DNA from: Verrucomicrobiales bacterium
GTDB taxonomy: Bacteria; Verrucomicrobiota; Verrucomicrobiia; Verrucomicrobiales; DEV007
Direction of reading: 5' to 3'
Length of the DNA: 64,000 bases
NCBI GenBank assembly: GCA_002698785.1
Contig: PAAG01000049.1
Location: forward strand, 62,001 to 126,000
Shown: positions 29,768 through 39,429 of the stretch, piece after piece
Layout of the letters: each line of letters opens with the position of its first letter
How positions within the stretch are numbered: the stretch's first letter is position 1
Notes under the pieces: model-generated
The model's input: the letters and a program-made list of their open reading frames with translations, nothing else
What the model was told of the DNA's origin: nothing
Databases searched by the model: none
Made by a program: the position numbers and the translations under genes

Positions 29768-32380
29768 ATGAATCTGGGATTTCACGGAACACTGGCTTGG
29801 CTTTTTTTCTGCAGCGCGCTGCTTTGCCTCGATCATTCATCTGCCGCCCCAAACGACCTCAGCACGATTGCGGGAGTAGGTCTTCCCGGATACACCAACG
29901 ATGGCGGGGCTGCGACGCAGGCCCGAATCAGCAGCTCGGCAAATGGCATCGCCACGGATTTCGAAGGAAACATCTATTTCGCAGATACCGGTAACCACTG
30001 CATTCGACGGATCAATGCGACCACCGGGATCATCTCCACGGTGGCTGGCGACGGGAGCAACGGGTTTGGTGGCGATGGCGGCCTTGCTACTTCAGCTCAA
30101 CTGAATAGCCCCACCGACGTGGCAGTCGATGAGGCTGGCAATCTCTACATCGCCGATCTGTTTAATCATCGGATTCGCATGGTAGAAAAAGCCTCGGGCA
30201 ACATCTCGACCATCGCCGGATCAGGAGCGACGGGCGAGGCCATGGGTAGCTTTTCCGGCGACGGCAGTGCTGCAACCAGTGCTACCCTCGACACGCCAAG
30301 CAGTGTTGATGTTGACTCGGAAGGCAATGTTTATGTCTCTGACACGTTCAATCATCGCATTCGAAAAATTGACAGTTCAGGAGACATCTCCACTGTCGGC
30401 GGTTCGGGTAGCACCGGTGAAGGGAATGGTGGCTATGAGGGAGACGGCGCCGCCGCGACCTCTGCTCTCTTAAATGAGCCCGCAGGCATTTCTGTCGATG
30501 ATTCTTTCCTCTACATCGCAGACCGACTGAACAATCGCATCCGCGTCATCAACCGCATGAGCGGAGACATCTCAACCGCCCTCGGCGATGGCTCAAATTC
30601 CGACTCGAACGGCCTTCCCGCCACCGTGAGCGGTCCGTTTGATGTCGCCGTCGATTCGCGTGGGAATGTGTATTTCACCAGCCCAACGATCAGCAACGTT
30701 CGTAGACAAAACGCTTCGGATGCCTCCGTGGAAACGATAGCCGGAACAGGAAGCGCTGGATTCAATGGTGATAATGCCGCGACAGAATCGAGCTTGGCAT
30801 CGCCCCAAGGTGTAGCCGTCGACCGAGGGGGAAACCTTTTCATCACCGACACCGGAAATCTACGCATTCGCAGAGTGGAAGCTGCCTCGGCCTTCAATCT
30901 CATTACTACCATTGCCGGGACGACTCAAGGGTATAGCGGCGACGGCGGAGCGGCCACCGCAGCCCAACTTGACGACCCTTTCGGCATCTCCGTTGATCTA
31001 AAAGGAAATGTCGCCTTTTCGGATCGCAGCAATCTGCGCATACGTCAGGTCGAAGCAGGCACGGGCCTCATAGCAACCATCGCAGGTGATCCAATCGCGA
31101 GCCCAAATACCGGAGATGGTGGCCCTGCCGTCGATGCTGGAATCTCCGGCGTCACCGATGTGGCATTCGATCCGGCTGGCGATCTTTACATCGCTGATCG
31201 ACTCGACAGAGTTGTCAGAAAGGTGGACGCCTCAACCGGCATCATCCGCCGATACGCCGGAGACGGAACGACTGGTTACTCCGGAGATGGAGGTCTCGCA
31301 CTTGAAGCCTCCATTAATCTTCCCTCCGGGCTCTTCTTCGACTCCAAAGGTTTTCTCCTTATCGCTGAAGATACAAATCATGTGATTCGTCAAGTAAACC
31401 TGAGCACTAACATTGTATCTACCATCGCGGGAGACAATTCGGCTGGATACAGCGGAGACGATGTCGCAGCGACATCAAGCTCACTTCAGGCACCCTTTTC
31501 CATGGTTCGTGACTCGGAGGGAAATCTACTCATCGCCGACACCATGAACCACCGCATTCGTCAGGTAGATGCCGTAACCGGCGTAATCACTACCATCGTC
31601 GGAACAGGGGTGGCCGGGTTTACGGGGGACGAAGATCTGGCGGTATCCGCACAGATCGATTCACCAATGGGCCTGGCAATCGATGCCGACAACAACCTTT
31701 TCGTCGCGGACACCGGCAACCACGCAATACGCTGGATCGAAAAGACCACAGGGTTCATCTACACTCTGGCAGGTGATGGTAGTGCCGCGCTGAAGGGGGA
31801 CGGGGGAGACTCACAAGCTGCCAGACTCGATTCCCCAACGAGTCTGTCTTTCGACTCGGAAGGCAACCTCTACTTCACCGATTCCGGCAATCATCGTGTT
31901 CGGAGAATTGAAAATGTCGGGGTAGCCGTAACTCTTTTGGCGGACGGAATGATTGGCAATAAGTTGAGCAGGTTGAAAGGGAACGGAATCTACAACACCG
32001 CCGGCGCCGGACAAAAAGCAAAGATCAAAGGTGACAGCAAACGCCCACTGAAATTCTTCTTCGCGATCGAAAACGACTCAAATATGCGTAGCCTTCAAGG
32101 GTCTGATTCGATTCAGATATCAGCGAAAAAAGGAAATCGTTTCCTGCAGACAAAGTACATTCAAATTGGCAAGGGTAATGTCACCGCAGCGATTACACGC
32201 GGGAACCTGGTCCTTCCACACCTGGGTCCCGGAGACAGCGCCAGCTTCAAGACTATCATAAAACCTAAGTTTGATCGCGGCGGTAAGGGTAGGACCTATT
32301 TGATCAACGCAAAGTCCCTTCGTGACCAATCCAAGCGCGACGTATTGAAAGCCAAAGTGAAAGTGAAAATCAAAAAATAG
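29768..32380 (+). CDS. secreted NHL-repeat beta-propeller protein
   Basis: 870 residues with signal peptide (about 1-26). About a dozen NHL units follow, each built on (V/A)D..GN(L/I/V)Y.AD..NHRIR(K/R)(I/V) followed by a glycine-rich turn (IAGDGS.GYSGDGGAATSA), running from about residue 35 to 720. That is enough for two six- or seven-bladed propellers. The last 150 residues are a different basic, beta-rich domain (KAKIKGDSKRPLKFFFAIEN ... KAKVKVKIKK). No catalytic residues are evident; a surface binding role is inferred. DNA in the repeat region has diverged, so the units are old. Confidence 0.9.
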   Translation: MNLGFHGTLAWLFFCSALLCLDHSSAAPNDLSTIAGVGLPGYTNDGGAATQARISSSANGIATDFEGNIYFADTGNHCIRRINATTGIISTVAGDGSNGFGGDGGLATSAQLNSPTDVAVDEAGNLYIADLFNHRIRMVEKASGNISTIAGSGATGEAMGSFSGDGSAATSATLDTPSSVDVDSEGNVYVSDTFNHRIRKIDSSGDISTVGGSGSTGEGNGGYEGDGAAATSALLNEPAGISVDDSFLYIADRLNNRIRVINRMSGDISTALGDGSNSDSNGLPATVSGPFDVAVDSRGNVYFTSPTISNVRRQNASDASVETIAGTGSAGFNGDNAATESSLASPQGVAVDRGGNLFITDTGNLRIRRVEAASAFNLITTIAGTTQGYSGDGGAATAAQLDDPFGISVDLKGNVAFSDRSNLRIRQVEAGTGLIATIAGDPIASPNTGDGGPAVDAGISGVTDVAFDPAGDLYIADRLDRVVRKVDASTGIIRRYAGDGTTGYSGDGGLALEASINLPSGLFFDSKGFLLIAEDTNHVIRQVNLSTNIVSTIAGDNSAGYSGDDVAATSSSLQAPFSMVRDSEGNLLIADTMNHRIRQVDAVTGVITTIVGTGVAGFTGDEDLAVSAQIDSPMGLAIDADNNLFVADTGNHAIRWIEKTTGFIYTLAGDGSAALKGDGGDSQAARLDSPTSLSFDSEGNLYFTDSGNHRVRRIENVGVAVTLLADGMIGNKLSRLKGNGIYNTAGAGQKAKIKGDSKRPLKFFFAIENDSNMRSLQGSDSIQISAKKGNRFLQTKYIQIGKGNVTAAITRGNLVLPHLGPGDSASFKTIIKPKFDRGGKGRTYLINAKSLRDQSKRDVLKAKVKVKIKK

Positions 32381-32408
32381 CAGGGCCTCACCGTCTCGTT
32401 CTCCTACC

Positions 32409-33545
32409 CTACAAATCACTCTGTAGAACTTCCTCGTAAAAGTCCAAGGTTAGCCTTGCCGTTTTTTCCCAAGTAAATTTCCCTGCCTGTTGTCGCCCTA
32501 CCTTCGCCAGATCCGTTACCAGCGCTGGATCTTTCTCTAGCCTCAACATCGCCTCGGCTACGCTCTGTGGTGACTGCGGATCAATGTAAACGACAGCATC
32601 TCCCCCTACTTCCGGGAGACTTGTTCGGTCGCTCGTTATGACCGGGCATCCTGCTGACATTGCTTCCAAAATAGGCAGGCCGAATCCCTCATACCAACTG
32701 GGAAACACGAACGCGATGGCTCCCTGATAGAGTTCCGAAAGCTGCTCTTCCGTCACATAATTGAGGTAGTTTAGCAACCCTCGCGATTCCAGGTCGGCAA
32801 TTCTTCTTTTCAACTCATCGGTCTCGCAACCATCTCCACCAGCGAGCTTCAAAGGAACCGGGTCATCACTCAATTCCCAGTAGATCTCAAGCGCACTCAA
32901 CAACGTTCCAATATTCTTCCTGGGTTCTAACGAACCAACAAAAAGCCAGAAGTTCTTTTTCTCTGATACTCCATCCTGCTTCCCAGAATCACTTTGCCAG
33001 TCCCTTGGCCCCAAGGGCGTTACTTTCCAGGGAACACCTGACGCGGAAAGCCACCCGGGGAATACCGTCTCGAATTCGTCGTGGCAACTCTCCGAAATAA
33101 AGAGAAGCCCCTTCGCGGCGGCCATTGCGTCGAGAGTTCCTTTCTGACACTTCGCACGGTTCACTTCGAACGTGTATTGCGGCACAACCCAGAAGGTGAC
33201 GTCAAATACCGTGTAGACCAGCTTCGTGTGCTGCAAAGTTGGTGCCTGAAAACTGGTGGCATGAACAATATCTGGATTTCCATAGAGCGCTTTTCCCTCT
33301 CGAACTCGCTTCCACTCCTCCCCCGATTGAATCGGATCAAGGCCTGGGTAAGCAACGTGCCCCTCTCCGTTGGGCAATGCCGTGCCTTTGGAGGGATCAC
33401 CAAGGTGAGTATCGCCAAACCGATGATAGAGGATATACTCGTTTTCCGGAGCGACCGCCGCAATCGATCGAACTAATCGATCAGCATACCATCCAACGCC
33501 GGTCTTTGGACCACATGTCTCAGAGACGTCGAAACCAATTTTCAC
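32409..33545 (-). CDS. glycosyltransferase family 4 (GT-B)
   Basis: About 378 residues from GTG 33545, which opens MKIGFDVSETCGPKTGVGWY; this start overlaps the stop of the upstream glycosyltransferase (GTGA) and is preferred over one 13 codons earlier. GT4 features: LFVGSLEPRKN, FPSWYEGFGLPILEAMSAGCPVI with the EX7E motif, and SDRTSLPEVGGDA. It transfers an activated sugar during surface glycan assembly. It is last in a four-gene minus-strand set (FkbM methyltransferase, GT4, GT2, this gene). Confidence 0.92.
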   Translation of the reverse strand: MKIGFDVSETCGPKTGVGWYADRLVRSIAAVAPENEYILYHRFGDTHLGDPSKGTALPNGEGHVAYPGLDPIQSGEEWKRVREGKALYGNPDIVHATSFQAPTLQHTKLVYTVFDVTFWVVPQYTFEVNRAKCQKGTLDAMAAAKGLLFISESCHDEFETVFPGWLSASGVPWKVTPLGPRDWQSDSGKQDGVSEKKNFWLFVGSLEPRKNIGTLLSALEIYWELSDDPVPLKLAGGDGCETDELKRRIADLESRGLLNYLNYVTEEQLSELYQGAIAFVFPSWYEGFGLPILEAMSAGCPVITSDRTSLPEVGGDAVVYIDPQSPQSVAEAMLRLEKDPALVTDLAKVGRQQAGKFTWEKTARLTLDFYEEVLQSDL

Positions 33546-34405
33546 AGCGCAGCTCCCTTCAAGTGATTCTCCAGCTCTCGGCATTCGCTGAGAGGCAGCG
33601 CAATTCCGAACTCATCTGCAAACTGGAGAGTCCGCTCTATAAACCGGATCGTGAATTCTCGAGTCTCCGGCGTGACATTCTCGTCCCTCTCTTCTTCGAT
33701 ACTGATGTGTGCTAGCGCCTTCAGCCACCGAAAAGGTGACCGGCCGTATTGAAGCGCAATTTTCAAGATCTCCCGATGAGCCTCGAACCTCCGGCTCATG
33801 GTTTTGTTCTCCTGATACATTCGAGAACCCGCCAGCGATGCCCCCTCGATAAACGCAAAGTCAATCCCCCGCCCGACGCGCAACCAGTATTCGTAGTCCA
33901 TCGCGTAATTCAACCGATCGTCGAAAAGGCCATAACGTTCAATGACCTCGCGTCGCCAGAAAACTGTCGGCTGGCAGAGATAGCAAATTTCTCCCAACCT
34001 ATCATAATCCCAAGGCTCAGAACCGTATCGCTCAATAAATCCCCCTTCTTCATCGATATGATCGCCGTGTCCATATAGGATCAGTGAGTCTGTATTCTCC
34101 TGGAAGTGAGATTCTACCCTTTCCAGAGCGCCAGGATAATAGACATCGTCTGAGTTAAGATAAGCTAACACATCCCCCTTTGATTCTCGAAGCCCTCGAT
34201 TAATCGCATCGGCCTGACCTCCATCCTCCCCGGATTTCCAGGAAATTTTTTCATCATATTTCTGCAGAATAGAGACCGTCTCATCAGTAGATCCCCCATC
34301 CACAACAATGATCTCAAGATCCACATTTTGCCCCAGGACACTCCTGAGCGTCCGCTCAATGAAACGCCCCTGGTTGTAGGATGGAATGACGATACTGAAT
34401 CTCAT
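33542..34405 (-). CDS. glycosyltransferase family 2 (GT-A)
   Basis: About 287 residues from ATG 34405 (MRFSIVIPSYNQGRFIERTL), chosen because the GT2 fold starts here; an earlier start would run into the upstream gene. Nucleotide-sugar motifs: VVDGGSTDET, YLNSDDVYYPGAL (DxD-like SDD), and the acceptor region ERYGLFDDRLNYAMDYEYWLRV (ED-like acidic). The upstream GT4 ends 1 base before this start and the next gene overlaps by 4 bases, so translation is coupled. Confidence 0.92.
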   Translation of the reverse strand: MRFSIVIPSYNQGRFIERTLRSVLGQNVDLEIIVVDGGSTDETVSILQKYDEKISWKSGEDGGQADAINRGLRESKGDVLAYLNSDDVYYPGALERVESHFQENTDSLILYGHGDHIDEEGGFIERYGSEPWDYDRLGEICYLCQPTVFWRREVIERYGLFDDRLNYAMDYEYWLRVGRGIDFAFIEGASLAGSRMYQENKTMSRRFEAHREILKIALQYGRSPFRWLKALAHISIEEERDENVTPETREFTIRFIERTLQFADEFGIALPLSECRELENHLKGAAL

Positions 34406-34406
34406 C

Positions 34407-35918
34407 TCAAACCTTGTAGAGTTCGATAACTTCTCCATCCTCGCTTTCCAAAATGACTGAAAGCAACCTTGCGCCCAGCAGGCGTTCATCCTCTTTACTC
34501 AACTTGGCGGGATTTGCCACAGAAAGCCGGATGTTTCCCGTGATGTCACGCACCCAAAATTCAAAACCTACTGTCTCGTGATTAGGGATATCGTAGGATC
34601 CGAATGGATTTCCTGACACAAACACCGCAACCTTTGTGAACCGATCGCGACCAGCTATCGAGAACGCCAACCTCCACCTTCCTCTAACCGCCGGAACCCC
34701 TATCAGGCAATGTGCTGAAAACCAGCCATCATCATAGATCCCCTTATTCCACGCTTTTTTTGCCTCTGTTGTAAGAAAGGCATAACTGAGCTTCTTCAAT
34801 TCTCTTTCGATATCAAATTCAGCTAATCGCTTCTCTCCTTTCTCTACCAGCTCGCGCCGTAACGACGAGTCCGAATGAATCCTGAGGAAATTGTCTGCAA
34901 GCGTAAGGGGCTTTCTCGGATCAAAAAACAGGCAGGCATCGCCTCCGACTTCCGGCAGACAGCAGACGTTGCTGGAAAGGATTGGTTTTCTGAAACGCAT
35001 CGCCTCAAGCAACGGAATTCCGAACCCTTCATGCAAAGATGGAAAAACCAAAGCAGAGCAGTGTTCCCAAAGTTTGCGAAGGAAGGACTCTTCTACAAAC
35101 CCAAGAAAATGCACCGTATCCGTGATGTTAAGCATCTCTGCATAACGACGAATTTCCTCCGTCCTTTCGTCCTCGCTACCCGTTAAGACGAGGTGCCATG
35201 GTTCGTCTCCCACTCGCCTTCGGTAGTTTTGATAGGCAATCAAGAGAACCTCGTGGTTTTTGTGAGGCCAGAAATTGGAGGGAAAGAAAAAATAATTCTC
35301 ACAAGGAGTCTCACGGTCGCTATCAGGAAGATTCGAAAATCGATCCTGCACTGCATTATACGTGTAAAAGACCTCTCCGCTATATTCCGGGTAGCACTCC
35401 AAAACCCTACTCACGACATGGAGACTGATACAATTGAGGCTTTCACTGACCCGCATGGTCTCGCGCAGATACCCTTCACGATAGGCTATCTCCACAGAGG
35501 AAAGAGAACCAGGGTAATCGATGTGAATCAGATCGACAATGCAGGCGATCGTAGGAATTCCGGGAGTTGCCAGCGGAACGGCACCGAAGGGACAATAGAG
35601 AACATCGACCTTATGATCGACGAGAAGCATCAAATCACCCTGCTCTCCACAAGTTTCCCGAATGGGGAGCAAGGCCGCATCAGGCATGGGGACGTTGCCA
35701 GTTTTCGAAATGCAAACGAGTTCATCCCCGCCCCGAGCCAAGTCGCGAACTTCTTGGTGTGTTTCCGAATTTGTGAAAAAGACAAACTCTGCTTTCTCCG
35801 ACAATTGCTCACGGACGATCTTTTGAGCCTGAAAAATCAAAGGCTTCACCCCACCATTCGCACCTCCCGGAAGAAGAGGCGTAAGATCGATACCAATTCG
35901 CTTTTTGATGCAAGGCAT
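34407..35918 (-). CDS. glycosyltransferase family 4 with C-terminal extension
   Basis: 503 residues, about 120 longer than its GT4 neighbour. GT4 core about 1-375 (PSNFWPHKNHEVLL, HFLGFVEESFLRKLW, FPSLHEGFGIPLLEAMRFRKPIL, CLPEVGGDACLFFDP). The extra region (about 395-503) has regularly spaced hydrophobic strands (GRWRLAFSIAGRDRF, KVAVFVSGNPFGSYD, RLLSVILESEDGEVIELYKV) and resembles a small beta domain, possibly carbohydrate binding. Part of the polysaccharide gene set. Confidence 0.88.
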   Translation of the reverse strand: MPCIKKRIGIDLTPLLPGGANGGVKPLIFQAQKIVREQLSEKAEFVFFTNSETHQEVRDLARGGDELVCISKTGNVPMPDAALLPIRETCGEQGDLMLLVDHKVDVLYCPFGAVPLATPGIPTIACIVDLIHIDYPGSLSSVEIAYREGYLRETMRVSESLNCISLHVVSRVLECYPEYSGEVFYTYNAVQDRFSNLPDSDRETPCENYFFFPSNFWPHKNHEVLLIAYQNYRRRVGDEPWHLVLTGSEDERTEEIRRYAEMLNITDTVHFLGFVEESFLRKLWEHCSALVFPSLHEGFGIPLLEAMRFRKPILSSNVCCLPEVGGDACLFFDPRKPLTLADNFLRIHSDSSLRRELVEKGEKRLAEFDIERELKKLSYAFLTTEAKKAWNKGIYDDGWFSAHCLIGVPAVRGRWRLAFSIAGRDRFTKVAVFVSGNPFGSYDIPNHETVGFEFWVRDITGNIRLSVANPAKLSKEDERLLGARLLSVILESEDGEVIELYKV

Positions 35919-35940
35919 TACCTGCTTTTAGACCTGTCTT

Positions 35941-37071
35941 CTAGACTTCCTTCAACCAAGCCTGATCTGCTCTTTGGAACCTCTCCTTCAGTTCCAATCG
36001 CAACTTGGAAAGTCGTTCGTCCAGCTGTTCCCGAGTTACGGGACTCTCAGCTTTTCCAGAACCAGAGACTCGATGCAGGAGGGCGCGAAACCGGCTCTGC
36101 TTCGGCATCTGTTCGAGTATCCGCAAATTCATCTCCGCCAGTTCCACAATCTCGGTATCTCGACTCAAGATGATATCCTTCATTTCCCTGCATTGCGCCC
36201 GTAATTCATCCTCACGTGCGCTTGGTTCGTCCTTCTCCGATTTACCCAGCCATTCTTCATCCGGTGGGGCCGAATGGGAGATGCTTTTGATGATTTCAGC
36301 ATGACGAGCCCGCTGTCCTTCTACTCTTGTCAGGCTTTGACGCAGTCTATTGCACTCCTCAGAGAACAGGTGCTCTGGATACGTAATAAAATCATCGAAT
36401 ACACAGGCAGGACTGGAAAAGGAATCCATCAACTCGGCATGCTCCTCAGCCACATAGTAACGATTCAAACCATCAAAAAACGCAAATTGGTAGTCCTTCG
36501 AAAGGATCAAACTCTCCCATTCCTGGTGATTCTGCTCCCTCGAATTCGGCAAAGTAGCCTCGACAATGATAATCCAGGGACGGAACTGGGAAAAATCGGC
36601 AGACTCCAATACCTGACGCTCCGCGCCTTCCGTGTCGATCTTCAGGAAATGAACCTCCTGTTCTGCAATGGACTCTACAATCGAGGCCAACTTCCTACTC
36701 TCAACCTTCCGCTTATGGATCACATCACCTTCTGCCGTGTATCTCTCTCCCAATTCGGCCATGATCGTTGAGTTTCCTGTTTCAGGTATATCCCAGAACG
36801 TCACCTCCCCCTCTTTGTTCGAGATAGCACAGTCGAAGTTTTCATCGCGCTCCCTTTCCTCTTTCAAAAGAGGAAAATACTGCGTGGAAGGCTCCACATT
36901 AATTCCCGACCACCCCCGCTCGTAAAAGGCCTTCGTTACCGAGTCGACGGTTGGATGAGCTGCCCCAATGTCTACGTAAAAGCCCTTTTCAATGTGACCA
37001 AGCGCTCGAAATAGCAGTACATCCTCACGGTTCTGCGCATACGAAACGAATGGAGTCTGCGAAATGGTCAT
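35941..37071 (-). CDS. FkbM-family methyltransferase with coiled-coil tail
   Basis: 376 residues. N-terminal half is an FkbM SAM-dependent methyltransferase (about 1-220): SYAQNREDVLLFRALG, GFYVDIGAAHP (SAM-binding glycine-rich turn), VEPSTQYFPLL, and FLKIDTEGAERQVLES. FkbM enzymes O-methylate sugars and related hydroxyl groups. Residues about 235-376 are charged and heptad-like (ECNRLRQSLTRVEGQRARH...), predicted coiled coil. First gene of the minus-strand glycan set; methylation would modify or cap the glycan. Confidence 0.88.
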   Translation of the reverse strand: MTISQTPFVSYAQNREDVLLFRALGHIEKGFYVDIGAAHPTVDSVTKAFYERGWSGINVEPSTQYFPLLKEERERDENFDCAISNKEGEVTFWDIPETGNSTIMAELGERYTAEGDVIHKRKVESRKLASIVESIAEQEVHFLKIDTEGAERQVLESADFSQFRPWIIIVEATLPNSREQNHQEWESLILSKDYQFAFFDGLNRYYVAEEHAELMDSFSSPACVFDDFITYPEHLFSEECNRLRQSLTRVEGQRARHAEIIKSISHSAPPDEEWLGKSEKDEPSAREDELRAQCREMKDIILSRDTEIVELAEMNLRILEQMPKQSRFRALLHRVSGSGKAESPVTREQLDERLSKLRLELKERFQRADQAWLKEV

Positions 37072-37260
37072 TGTTCCCTGGACTTAAATTTACTGAAACT
37101 TCTCCACTGATCTCTAAGACCGGGCACTCTCTTTTTCAACCTGCTCGCAGCCAAACCGTTCGCCATAACTCATTCAAACCCATCGAGGAAATTCGCGGCG
37201 AATTTCCCATTGCCCAAAGCCCGATTCGTGCGAGAGACTCCCCCTAAGTCAGCACGAAAT

Positions 37261-37755
37261 ATGCGGGTAGCGATTATTGGGCACGGGTGAGGACGGCCAA
37301 ATCCTCTGGGATCGACTCTTCCAGGACGGGCATACCCCGGCAGGGGTAAGCAAAACCTCCAGTCAAGCGCCACCCCAAATGGATTGCCCCCTCCACCCTC
37401 GCTTGAAGACGCAAATGCCTGGAAAAGTTGGATCAGAGAATTCCAACCGGATGAGATCTACTATCTCGCAGCATTTCAGCCAATCTTGAGAGCTCCTGAA
37501 CCAGATGATTTTATTATCGCAACGGGCGAAAGACACACCGTTGCCGACCTCGTGGCCATTGTATTTTCGCACCTGGGCCTAAATTGGGAAGAACATGTCG
37601 AGGAGGACTCAACAATCCTCATCAGGCCAGGCGTCACTCGTATCGGTGATTACTCTCATTTGAAAGAGGTGACAGGGTGGGCCCCGAGTTGTGATTTCGA
37701 GACAAGAATCCAGGGGATTGTGGAAGAAACGCCGGGATTTGCGGACGAGCCCTAA
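37261..37755 (+). pseudogene. decayed GDP-mannose 4,6-dehydratase (gmd) remnant
   Basis: Three pieces of a GDP-mannose 4,6-dehydratase lie in order but in different frames. MRVAIIG (37261) runs to a stop; the next frame continues GTGEDGQILWDRLFQDGHT, the NAD-binding turn; from about 37384 a third frame gives FQPDEIYYLAA, which jumps directly to APEPDDFIIATGERHTV and the normal C-terminus (EDST...RIGDYSHLKEVTGWAP). At least two frameshifts and an internal loss of roughly 150 residues, including the catalytic Ser-Tyr-Lys region, make it nonfunctional. It lies between the glycan genes and tRNA-Thr, implying the block once made GDP-6-deoxy sugars such as fucose or rhamnose. Confidence 0.85.
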
Positions 37756-37797
37756 TTTCGCCCCTATAACAATCCCGTAACCCGTTGCAAATCAGGA

Positions 37798-37870
37798 AGC
37801 CAACTGTCGGACTCGAACCGACGACCGGCTGATTACAAATCAGCTGCTCTACCAACTGAGCTAAGTTGGC
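37798..37870 (-). tRNA. tRNA-Thr (anticodon UGU)
   Basis: 73-base cloverleaf read on the minus strand. The acceptor arms GCCAACT and AGTTGGC pair fully, and the T-arm contains GGTTCGAGTCC. The anticodon stem closes GCTGA/TCAGC around loop TTTGTAA, giving UGU (complement at 37835-37837). The 3' CCA is not encoded. Its 3' end faces the decayed gmd and the glycan cluster, the side on which integrative elements insert, though no integrase gene is seen in the window. Confidence 0.97.
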
Positions 37871-37937
37871 CCGTGATTCACTCTCAACGAGCGGGCGGGA
37901 ATCTACTCGTTTTCTCCCTGTCCGCAAGACCGGTTTT

Positions 37938-39383
37938 TTACTTCCTTAACCAGAGCGTGATTCGACCCTTTCTTTCCAGGGGCCCGGGGACATGCATTCC
38001 CCCACCCAGAATGTCGACTTTTCCATCCCCATCAATGTCCCCAATCGCTATTTTGGCGAGATTCGTAGGCGCATAGGCAATCCGCCTGGGAATGAAACTT
38101 CTAAATCCTCCCTGATTCTCCAGCCAAGCCAAGCTGGGAAAATCATGCTCCTGCCACATGAAGTTGAGTGATGAAATGACGACATCAAGATCCCCATCGC
38201 CGTCCATATCAACCGGTTCCGCATCATAGCACCCCGGCATTCCGGCAAGATAATGGAGCGTGTAGTTCCCGTGCCCGTCATTTTCCAGCCATCGAACTCC
38301 GTGATATGGCTTCGGTTCGGGATTCTCGTCCATCATATCTCCATTGGTGTAGAGAATGTCTTCATCACCGTCCTGATCGAGGTCGTGAAGGTTAATGCTG
38401 GAAGAACCAAAAGCGGGATGATTCGCCCGAGTGATGAATTTCATTGAGAATTGACCTTCACCTAGGTTCAAGAATTGCAAAATTGCCTCGTGTTGCTGCG
38501 TCACCATGGCGACAAAATCGGGCAATCCATCGCCATTAGCGTCATTTTGCAGCACTTTCATGCAGCCATTGATGTCTAAAATCGTCTGCAGGGCAAAACT
38601 GCCATCATCTTTCTGTTCGAGAAATCCAACTCCCCCAGTCGTTCGCCAACCGAACATCGAAAGGATGAAATCCATATCTCCGTCGCCGTCCATATCGGCT
38701 GCGACTGCCTCGGTGATTCTCGGAGTACCCTCCACGAGCACTCGATGCTCGAATTCACCTTTTCCATTATTCAAGAGAAGGTGAAACGATCCGATAAGGT
38801 CATCGTTGGGATGCATCACCCCCATGGAAGAGACTCCAATGTCTGTGTCTCCATCCCCATCAAAATCGAACGTAACCGTTTCCACAGCAGCATCGATCTT
38901 CGCCAGAATGGTTTCCCGGAAATCTCCGCTCTCGTCCATGCTGATCCATGTCACCCGCCGGAGGCTGTTATCCGTTACTATCAGGTCGTCTTTCGCTCCA
39001 TCCCCATCGATGTCAGCAAAGCGCAGACTGGTCACCTGCGGGCGCTCTGCCGTATCCATGACTCCGATCGAATAGGTCTGAAAATCAATATTCGAATCCG
39101 CATAGTTATCCGGAATCTGCGAGAGAACGGGAGGACTATTGGAAACGTAATAGTTGGTGATTTCTTTCAGTTCCGCCTCCGTCACTGGGACTTTTGACCG
39201 TTCCATCAGGAATGCCATCGTATTCATCACGTTCGGCCATGCCGGGGACGGAATCGCCGTGGGGCGTGGAATAGGATGACAGATGGAGCACTTCGCCGAG
39301 ATCAGCGGAGGCACGGATTGCGCCTCCACTTTTGGAGCCATCTCCAAAATAACGAGAATCAACAGGATAACATAGGCTCGCAT
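37938..39383 (-). CDS. exported FG-GAP/VCBS repeat protein with one haem-binding motif
   Basis: 481 residues, signal peptide about 1-21. A single CxxCH (CSICH, about residue 32) with a downstream methionine-containing helix (WPNVMNTMAFLM) forms a short cytochrome c-like domain. It is followed by about seven FG-GAP/VCBS units with calcium-type DxDxDGxxD loops (DGDGDTDIG, DGDGDMDFI, DQDGDEDIL, DGDGDLDVV, DIDGDGKVDI). Predicted calcium-bound beta-propeller with electron-transfer head; family common in planctomycetes and verrucomicrobia. Function unknown. Confidence 0.87.
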   Translation of the reverse strand: MRAYVILLILVILEMAPKVEAQSVPPLISAKCSICHPIPRPTAIPSPAWPNVMNTMAFLMERSKVPVTEAELKEITNYYVSNSPPVLSQIPDNYADSNIDFQTYSIGVMDTAERPQVTSLRFADIDGDGAKDDLIVTDNSLRRVTWISMDESGDFRETILAKIDAAVETVTFDFDGDGDTDIGVSSMGVMHPNDDLIGSFHLLLNNGKGEFEHRVLVEGTPRITEAVAADMDGDGDMDFILSMFGWRTTGGVGFLEQKDDGSFALQTILDINGCMKVLQNDANGDGLPDFVAMVTQQHEAILQFLNLGEGQFSMKFITRANHPAFGSSSINLHDLDQDGDEDILYTNGDMMDENPEPKPYHGVRWLENDGHGNYTLHYLAGMPGCYDAEPVDMDGDGDLDVVISSLNFMWQEHDFPSLAWLENQGGFRSFIPRRIAYAPTNLAKIAIGDIDGDGKVDILGGGMHVPGPLERKGRITLWLRK

Positions 39384-39429
39384 CGGTTCGGCAAATCTCG
39401 TCTGGGATTACTCGGTTGGCAATCCGCAC

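Noticed and set aside
29860-31920. Recurring similar segments suggesting tandem repeats
   Set aside because: They are the NHL protein repeats, diverged at the DNA level.
35193-36173. 326-codon open frame on the plus strand
   Set aside because: Antisense across the GT4 and FkbM genes, spanning their junction; composition not protein-like.
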